From Hirudo medicinalis (Eukaryota; Annelida; Clitellata; Hirudinida; Hirudinidae), in contig MPNW01000030.1 in NCBI GenBank assembly GCA_011800805.1, positions 35,406-99,405 of the forward strand: DNA of 64,000 nt, in the 5' to 3' direction. The translations under genes and the position numbers were made by a program. How positions within the stretch are numbered: position 1 is the stretch's first letter; every line of letters begins with the position of its first letter. Below are positions 57,155 to 64,000 of this stretch, piece after piece. The notes beneath the pieces are model-generated. The model searched no databases. It was given only the letters and a program-made list of their open reading frames with translations, and was not told the origin of the DNA.

Positions 57155-60100
57155 ATGTCTAAGATATATAACATTTCTCTCGGGGCGTTTAAACTTTTAT
57201 CATTAATCGGAAAAGGAACTTTTAGCAACGTAAGCTCATCAACATAACATTTAGTTAAACATTGTTGAATGCTTTAATTGGTGGAACAAATTTCAGCTGG
57301 TACTAGGAGTTCACAAAGAAAGTGGGGCGCGCTATGCCATTAAATTTCTGCCACACAATAAACATAGCAGAAATAAACATTCGAAAGAAATTGAAGTCTT
57401 GAGGAAGCTAGCATCGTCTCAGCACCCTTTCATACTTCAATATCAATGCGCATTCCAGACATTGGTAAAGAAATAACTACATCGAAGATGCATTGTTACT
57501 TAATTAAAATTTGTTAAAGTAGAACCATATTTGTATCGTTGTCGAATATCTGGAGGGATACGATTTGGGAAAGCACATGAAGCATCACCTGAGCTTTTCT
57601 TGGACGAAAGTAACCTTTTATGCCGCTTGCGTCTTGCTGGCTTTAGAACATCTACACCTCAAAGTACAACTTGCACATTGGTAAATGTTAACAATAGCAG
57701 ACTTTTTTTTAAAGCCATAATTGTTACATTATAATAATTGTTTCACTTGCTTAATAATTTAATAATACTAGCGACCGTAATAGTTTGTATGGATTAGGGT
57801 ATTGCAACAAGTTTTTATTCGAATTTTATAATTGCACCATCCCATGCTATTACCTAGAACATAATAATTTAATAACATAATAATTTCCTCATCAATCGCA
57901 TCTTGAAACCCTGGAACTCTATGCCCCAGATATTATCAGCTCCACAACCCATAGTAGATTTAAAGCCTGCATTTCCAACGCTGATCTAACAAAATATCTA
58001 ACAATTTAATGACTTCAAATTCTTAAATTTCTGTGCACTCTACATCTTTACATTGACCGATTCCAATTTGCGTTAGTGGTCACGTGTGACCCTCTTTTTG
58101 GTTGAAATAAATAAATAAGCTTGCTAAATAACCATATTTTAATATATTTTGTAAAGGTTTAACCCCCGCTAGCAGTTATTCGTTAAATATAATAACATTA
58201 TTTAATGTTTTAAATATTTTTACAATAAAATCACAATGCACAACCCATGCAAATTACACATTAAACAATACAAGAACACATTAATTATTGGTAATTACAA
58301 ATTGTTCAGTGTTTCTTTATTGAAATTTGGTTATGTTCGACGACCTCCATCAAGTACTGTTTCTGTGTTTCACCATTGATGATACGGTTGACAAAATCTA
58401 ATTAGTTTAATAAATCGTTCGGATGGATCATTTATCACCTTCACATGACGTACAAACATTTCCCCTCGCGGTAATCTGGATCAGATTTTCACAATGACTT
58501 ACTGTAAGCCAGGCAGTATTGCAGAGGCTAGTGATTGGACCGTCGCAGCCGACCTGGAGGATTGAGACACTATCCCAAATTAATTAGGCAGGAGGCCGAC
58601 TGTTGTTTTCGCATCGTCGTCGTCAGACACTTTCGTTTTGGTAGAGTTGACGGTACCGTGGGAGGATAGGATCGAAGCGAGTAATGTGCTAAAAACGGAG
58701 AAATACTTTGATCTAGCGAATATCTGGAAGATAGCGGATTTCGGGTAAAGTTAATGCCCGTTGAAGTTGGGGCGAGGGGTTTGGTTGGGAAGTCGGCCTA
58801 CACATTCCTCACTCAAACCGGTTTATCGAGCCGGGAAAGAACTATAATAAAAATGTCGGGGGCCGCGAAGGCGGCTTCATGCTGGATTTGGGAGATGATA
58901 GGCCGTAAGCGATGCTAAGAAAGGAGAGAAATGGTGTTTGGTTGTTGAAGAGGTGGCGCGCGCATTCGCAAAATGACATAAAAGGCGAATGAGCGTTTAA
59001 TGCGATATATGTCCGGCCCAATCAAGCCTGAGAAGAGCAAGGGACAAAATAAATCCGCTGGAGTTGAGTTCCATGCTTATCAATACTGCTAGTGTGGAGT
59101 TAATATACCAGTGGATTTATAAAAACCGCCGAAATCTGATTTGACCATCTATCACATTATGAACGTTGTTGTTGTCTTTGTTGCTTTTACCTTCTGTTGT
59201 CTTCGTTGTTGTCCTATTCATCACGTTATGCTGAGGACATTAATAAAATACTACTACTAATGCGATATATGCGAGCGGCTGGTGAGCAGCAATTTTCAGT
59301 GAAGGCGATCGCTTTAAAGAAAATAAAACGCTCAGTTTGTATTGTATGTTATCAGGGGCGGATATAGAACACTTTGGCGGGGGGCCGCACACTTGAACCT
59401 AGACCCCTTAGGGTCACCCCTAAATCGCTTGCTGACGCAAATATCAGCCGGCGGATATTTTATAGCCATTTTGCTTATTATTGTACTTTTGAACCTTTAA
59501 AAAATTAATTTAAAAAATTCAAATTTATTCAAAGTGAAAGTTTTATAAAAAGGCAAGACGATATGGGCCCAATCTACAAAATTGTCAACTTTTGTCTCTG
59601 CTGGTATTTCAATATCTTGATTTATGTTCTTAAGAGATAGCCCATTTAGTCTGTCAGCTGTCATTGTAGATCGAAGATAACTTTTTAACCTTTTGAGAGT
59701 CGAAAAACTTCTTTCATTGCTAGCTGTTGTGGATGGTCTGAAAGCCGAAATGAATAAAATTATTCTAACATTTGGGTATAAATCATTGTCTGGCCAATGT
59801 AGAGAATCTACAAAATTTGATATTGCTCCCCTAACATCTTTATCTTCATGCCATCTTACCCACCATTGCTCATACTCTGATTGTTAGCCATGTATCGATG
59901 ACAAGTCTGGAAAAGCGTCTGCAATCATCCTCAGCTGATCACTGGACAATGCTTCAGGATTTTTCAACATAACAGATGGCACCAACCTAGAGGCCAATGT
60001 AATGTCACTGTGTCTTCGACTAAAGCGCTCTTCAAGTCCCTGGATCATATTTTCGCTTCTTTGTTTTTTATTTGACATATTTAATGATAACGATTTCTGC

Positions 60101-62661
60101 GAAATTAATTGAGAGGGAGTAGAAAAGCGAATAGTAGTAAAGTAGAGAGAGTAAAGTCGCCGTGGTGCCTTATATAGGCACTCAGAAAGGATGGTGGTAG
60201 CTCCTGACACAAGGGAATCGTGGTCATGTGCTGGGTGTAGCAAATAGCCTCATCTTGCACGTTAAGGGCGAAGTTCAGAATCCTGCTCATGAGCTAGGTG
60301 TGTGTGTTATGTACAAGCTTTGGTCACAAGTAGGACGAAGTTCATTTGCCACTGAATCCATTAATGAACTGTGACTAAAGCTTATCAGTGGATTGTTGAG
60401 GTTGAAGGCTGGGGTAGTATTGCCGGTTTGAATCTGTCTATTGAGACAGTGCCACTATGTGTTGATTACAAAATACTAATATTTTCATCCAAAGTCCTAA
60501 ATTATTGAAATAAGTAGATTTTTTCTTAGACTTTAAAAATCACGGGGGCATGGCCCTCCCCGGCCACCACCCCTAAATCCGTCACTGTATGTTATTGATT
60601 GTCAAAGGCCGCCGCGTGCCTTTCGTCGATAATCACGTAATGGGTGATGTATTGAAGGTTGCTTAAGTAGGAAAATAGCCGACAGGGACATCCGCCTGAT
60701 CAACGGGTGTGGCCCAGCCCCGAGAACATAAGGAGTTTGGGACGAAACGTTACGATGATGGAGTCACTCCTCTTATGTAAATGTAAATGTAAATGTACTT
60801 CATTTATATAGCGCCATATGCATAGCGTCAGAGGCGCTTCTTGTCAACCATTTATATAGCGCTCCTTCCCAAGGGCGCTTGCGGCAGTGCAGGCTGGGTT
60901 TCGAACACGACACATTACGACTGTTGCCATTAACGCCGTATGCAGGAACGTAACCCATTCGGCCAACCTGCACGCTCTTATGTTGATTATGTTGAAAATA
61001 TTTAGTTATTTATTATTGTTTACTTAGTTTATTTTTTTAAAAGCGATGTTGCATAATGTCTTTGGTTGTTTGGCGTCTTTTGGTTTGTATAAAGTTCTCG
61101 CTCGCATGTTTTTGGATTTGTTCTCGAGTTTTTGACGAAAGATTATTGCAATTTGATAAACAAAACTCCAAAAACTTTTAATAGATTACTCCCTGTCAGT
61201 ACGCTCCATGGTAGGAGTTTCTAAATACTAACATTAACTAATAGTGGTTTAAGAAGACTAATGTCTGTGTGATAAATCACTCCAGACCTAGTTCCAGACC
61301 ACTGTGTATTAGGAAACTTTCACTGAAGAGGAATTTTGCTTTAATAAATTGTCTTTACAACTTAATGCATTTTTTGTCTGATTTTCATATTTGTGATGTC
61401 AAACCTGAGAACATCGTGCTGGACAGAGATGGGTATGCAAAGCTTGTCGATATGGGAAGTGCTGAAATTGGCCCATCAAACGTTTTGCAAGTTGTGGAAA
61501 AATTTGTATGTTATTGGACCAGTTTTGTGAAACTGCAATGTCGAGATATTTGGCAATTTGCCAAAACCGTTCAAGAGATGGTTGAAAATAAAGTTTATAG
61601 AGAGGTATTCTATTTTTTGGGACTTTGTTGGACTTCGGTGATTTTTTTCGTTAAAAATTGTCAATATCTTGACGTTTATCTCAATGGTAGTTTAAATATT
61701 ATATATAATGATTATTAGTTGAGCTATAAAGGATTAAATAATTTTTTTAAATAATCACTTTAAATATAATTCAATAAATTAACTAGCTTTGAAAACACTT
61801 TAATTGGAAATGCGTTACAACAGGAGACTGACGGTGAATTGGAAGATGCCAAGAACTTCATAAGATATGTGAGACAAATTAATTAAGTCTTGCTTTTTGG
61901 TGAAGTTAAAACTTTTTGTAATATGCGCAATCAACGAAGGGCCTATTGCTGGAAAAATCTGATAACTTGGAAAAATCCCATTACGATCGGATGAAAACTC
62001 ACCCGTTTTTCAAAGTAATTGCGACCATTTGTTTGAAGTTTTTAATCATAGCGTAAGCGCAAATTTATTAAAAACTGTTTGACATGCCTTACCACTGAAG
62101 AGCATCGACTGGAGTGAGCTTTTACATCGATCCACAGAAGCTCCCAATTTCAAAATTCATGATGTAAGTATGTCAAAACATTCAACGATTTTCTTAGCGC
62201 CAAACTTGACAATTTATTATGAGTCTTTTACTAGTAATTTCGGTTACGAACATACCGCTAAGGATACGGTGGAAAGAAGGGCTGCCGCTTCGGGCGCTGT
62301 GCTCAGGATGGCGCCAAAATTGGATATCAAATTAATAATGTTATACAATTTTGATACATGATTCATGACCAGTTTACATTTTAAAACAAAATGTAAGCTA
62401 GAATTCTTATTAGCCTTCATACTTGTTTATGGCTCAGCTTCAGCTTAGCCCGGGGCGCCGAAACCCCTAGCCTGGCCAATGATAGTGGTCGCAATAGATC
62501 TATCGAGTGCAAATGATTGATTTTACACTTTCCAACAGACAGAGGCTGATTCTCGCCCATTCTTCAAATTACTCGATGATATCACAAGCAATCCCAATGG
62601 AATGTTCATTCCTTTGCCAGGCGTCGACGTAGTCGACTGGTATGATGACGAGCAGAGCTAA
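57155..62661 (+). CDS. Divergent PDK1-like AGC kinase with atypical catalytic motifs
   Basis: Exons I can place: 57155-57229, 57297-57464, 57523-57663 (N-lobe), roughly 61323-61604 (catalytic loop), 61824-61868, 61940-62014, 62101-62163, 62539-62661. The N-lobe has the glycine loop LIGKGTFSN, the ATP-binding Lys in YAIKFL, a Glu in SKEIEVLRKL and VVEYLEGYDLGKHM. The C-lobe has CDVKPENIVLDRDGYAKLVD with catalytic Asp and Asn kept. HRD is changed to I-C-D, DFG to DMG, and the activation loop and APE motif cannot be found. MKTHPFFK followed by SIDWSELLHRSTEAP resembles the end of the PDK1 kinase domain. There is no clear C-terminal PH domain; the protein ends VDWYDDEQS. The 3.7-kb gap between the lobes is full of mobile-element remains. 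The exon border at its right edge is unresolved. Confidence 0.72.
58520..58930 (+). mobile_element. Retrotransposon polyprotein C-terminal fragment
   Basis: Plus-strand reading: DWTVAADLE, then VLVELTVPWEDRIEASNVLK followed by TEKYFDLANIWK. After a frame change it reads MPVEVGARGLVGKSAYTFLT and AAKAASCWIWEMIGRKR. The order LVELTVPWEDR, then a K/R-Y-x-x-L helix, then PVEVG-x-RGF, then AAE-A-x-x-W-W-I is the end of a reverse-transcriptase polyprotein widely scattered in invertebrate genomes. Stops and frame changes show that it is dead. Confidence 0.65.
58998..59271 (+). mobile_element. 246-bp retroelement insertion with 14-bp target-site duplication
   Basis: The 14-mer TAATGCGATATATG occurs at 58998-59011 and again at 59258-59271. 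The 246 bases between end in AATAAAATACTACTAC, a short repeat tail of the kind left by non-LTR reverse transcription. The insert is probably the 5'-truncated 3' end of a LINE, or a SINE, on the plus strand. The perfect duplication implies a fairly recent insertion. Confidence 0.8.
59550..60243 (-). mobile_element. hAT (ZMYM/DUF4371-type) transposase remnant
   Basis: Minus-strand reading from about 60090: QGLEERFSRRHSDITLASRL, LSSDQLRMIADAFPDLSSI, a TAA stop, then QSEYEQWWVRWHEDKDVRGA. It continues through ASNERSFSTLKRLKSYLRST and MTADRLNGLSLKNINQDIEI to WAHIVLPFY. This is the C-terminal third of an hAT transposase including its dimerisation region (NERSFSTLKRLKSYLRS). The in-frame TAA at about 59886 and the missing N-terminal two thirds make it a pseudogene. 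It is a different lineage from the hAT relic at 50364-50730. Confidence 0.82.
60775..60975 (-). mobile_element. tRNA-derived SINE
   Basis: Read on the minus strand, it begins with a tRNA-like head: an A-box-like GTTGGCCGAATGGGTTA (about 60948-60964) and a B-box-like GTTCGAAACCC (about 60898-60908), spaced as in an RNA polymerase III promoter of the tRNA-Leu/Ser kind. The body contains GCGCTATATAAATG twice, and the 3' tail is an (ACATTT)n repeat (60777-60800). These are the three parts of a classic SINE. A degraded second copy lies at 39100-39215. Confidence 0.78.
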
Positions 62662-63087
62662 CGCCCAGATACAGCTTAGTTTAACACACTCAACAATCAG
62701 ACTCGTTTTAACTCACTCAATATTAAAATAAGATTCGTTATGTTATGTGCGTTGAAAATATTAAATATAGTAAAGAGCGAGAGCAGATCACCTAGTAAAA
62801 TTGCCCGATTGAGAATGCACGATGTATTTTTCAATTGAGTTCAACGCTCTCAGCTCAAAGGAGCTGGCAACAAATATAAAATTATAATCTAAAAAAAATT
62901 CACGTGGTCGAAGTAGAATACCGGTACCACCAACCAAAGCAAGTATGATCGGCTGGGATATTGATGAAACCCTACTCGAAAATGATATCACATCGCTACA
63001 GCACGGAACCACCTTTTAACTCATTACTTACCAAAAGCAAAGCTAAATGAAAAATAAAGCGAAGAATAAGCTAGTTTTTAGTGATCT
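62662..63087. other. Intergenic stretch between convergent kinase and transporter genes
   Basis: Holds the two 3' ends. The minus-strand frame at 62788-63012 has no recognisable feature and is not called. Confidence 0.45.

Positions 63088-64000
<913 letters not shown>

Larger units (their letters stand above)
57664..61322 (+). other. Long kinase intron filled with mobile-element remains
   Basis: Separates the kinase N-lobe and C-lobe exons. Identified contents are a LINE-type polyprotein fragment (58520-58930), a short insert with a target-site duplication (58998-59271), an hAT relic (59550-60240) and a tRNA-derived SINE (60775-60975). All other introns of this gene are under 400 bases. Confidence 0.6.

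Noticed and set aside
59693..59887. Plus-strand open frame MRVEKLLSLLAVV
   Set aside because: Antisense shadow of the hAT dimerisation region encoded on the minus strand.
61506..61551. Possible 46-base intron within the kinase exon (donor GTATGT)
   Set aside because: Although the donor looks good, splicing to the available AG breaks the reading frame, while the unspliced frame stays open and alignable to a kinase F-helix.

Overview
The window is nuclear DNA of an animal, most likely an invertebrate bilaterian. It is AT-rich, and its genes are split into many short exons by spliceosomal introns, most of them 50-500 bases long. The gene set is metazoan: class IIa HDAC, an Oligo-type bHLH factor, a DCC/protogenin-like guidance receptor, a neuropeptide precursor and an ABCC4-like transporter. 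CR1/L2-like LINE, hAT and tRNA-derived SINE remnants lie between the genes and in long introns. A motile-cilium gene (DRC3) and a likely U12-type AT-AC intron argue against a nematode. The phylum cannot be fixed from sequence reading alone. I rebuilt exons by hand from GT-AG (occasionally GC-AG) signals, reading-phase continuity and remembered family alignments.

Layout, left to right. 1-889 (+): C-terminus of ARID1/BAF250, cut by the window edge. 1806-2624 (-): ATP synthase subunit f. 3210-3860 (-): decayed LINE. 5237-5598 (-): doubtful two-exon gene. 5744-7941 (+): TATA-box promoter, 5' exon and one coding exon of a neuropeptide precursor with three predicted LR[S/G]DL-amide peptides. 8897-21663 (-): class IIa histone deacetylase in 22 exons. 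22283-26116 (-): TRMT2A, 19 exons. 26500-27680: LINE debris. 28913-29605 (-): intronless Oligo-family bHLH. 31364-33692 (+): DRC3, 10 exons. 34077-34880 (-): intronless TAF8. 35711-38651 (-): MRM1, 10 exons, with a one-base frameshift. 40769-49643 (-): Ig/FN3 receptor, 17 exons, 1045 residues. 50230-52200: transposon debris. 52793-53413 (+): prefoldin subunit 1. 54095-56482 (-): DMAP1. 57155-62661 (+): divergent PDK1-like kinase with a 3.7-kb intron full of mobile-element remains. 63088-64000 (-): C-terminus of an ABCC4-like transporter, cut by the window edge.

The genes do not form one pathway. Several act in chromatin and transcription (ARID1, HDAC, TAF8, DMAP1, Oligo). Two modify RNA (TRMT2A, MRM1). 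The rest serve mitochondrial ATP synthesis, ciliary axonemes, actin/tubulin folding and signalling. Most neighbours are convergent or divergent pairs 0.4-1 kb apart. The items most worth a second look are the LR[S/G]DL-amide precursor, the AT-AC intron in DRC3, the atypical PDK1-like kinase, the MRM1 frameshift, and a retroelement insertion with an intact 14-bp target-site duplication.
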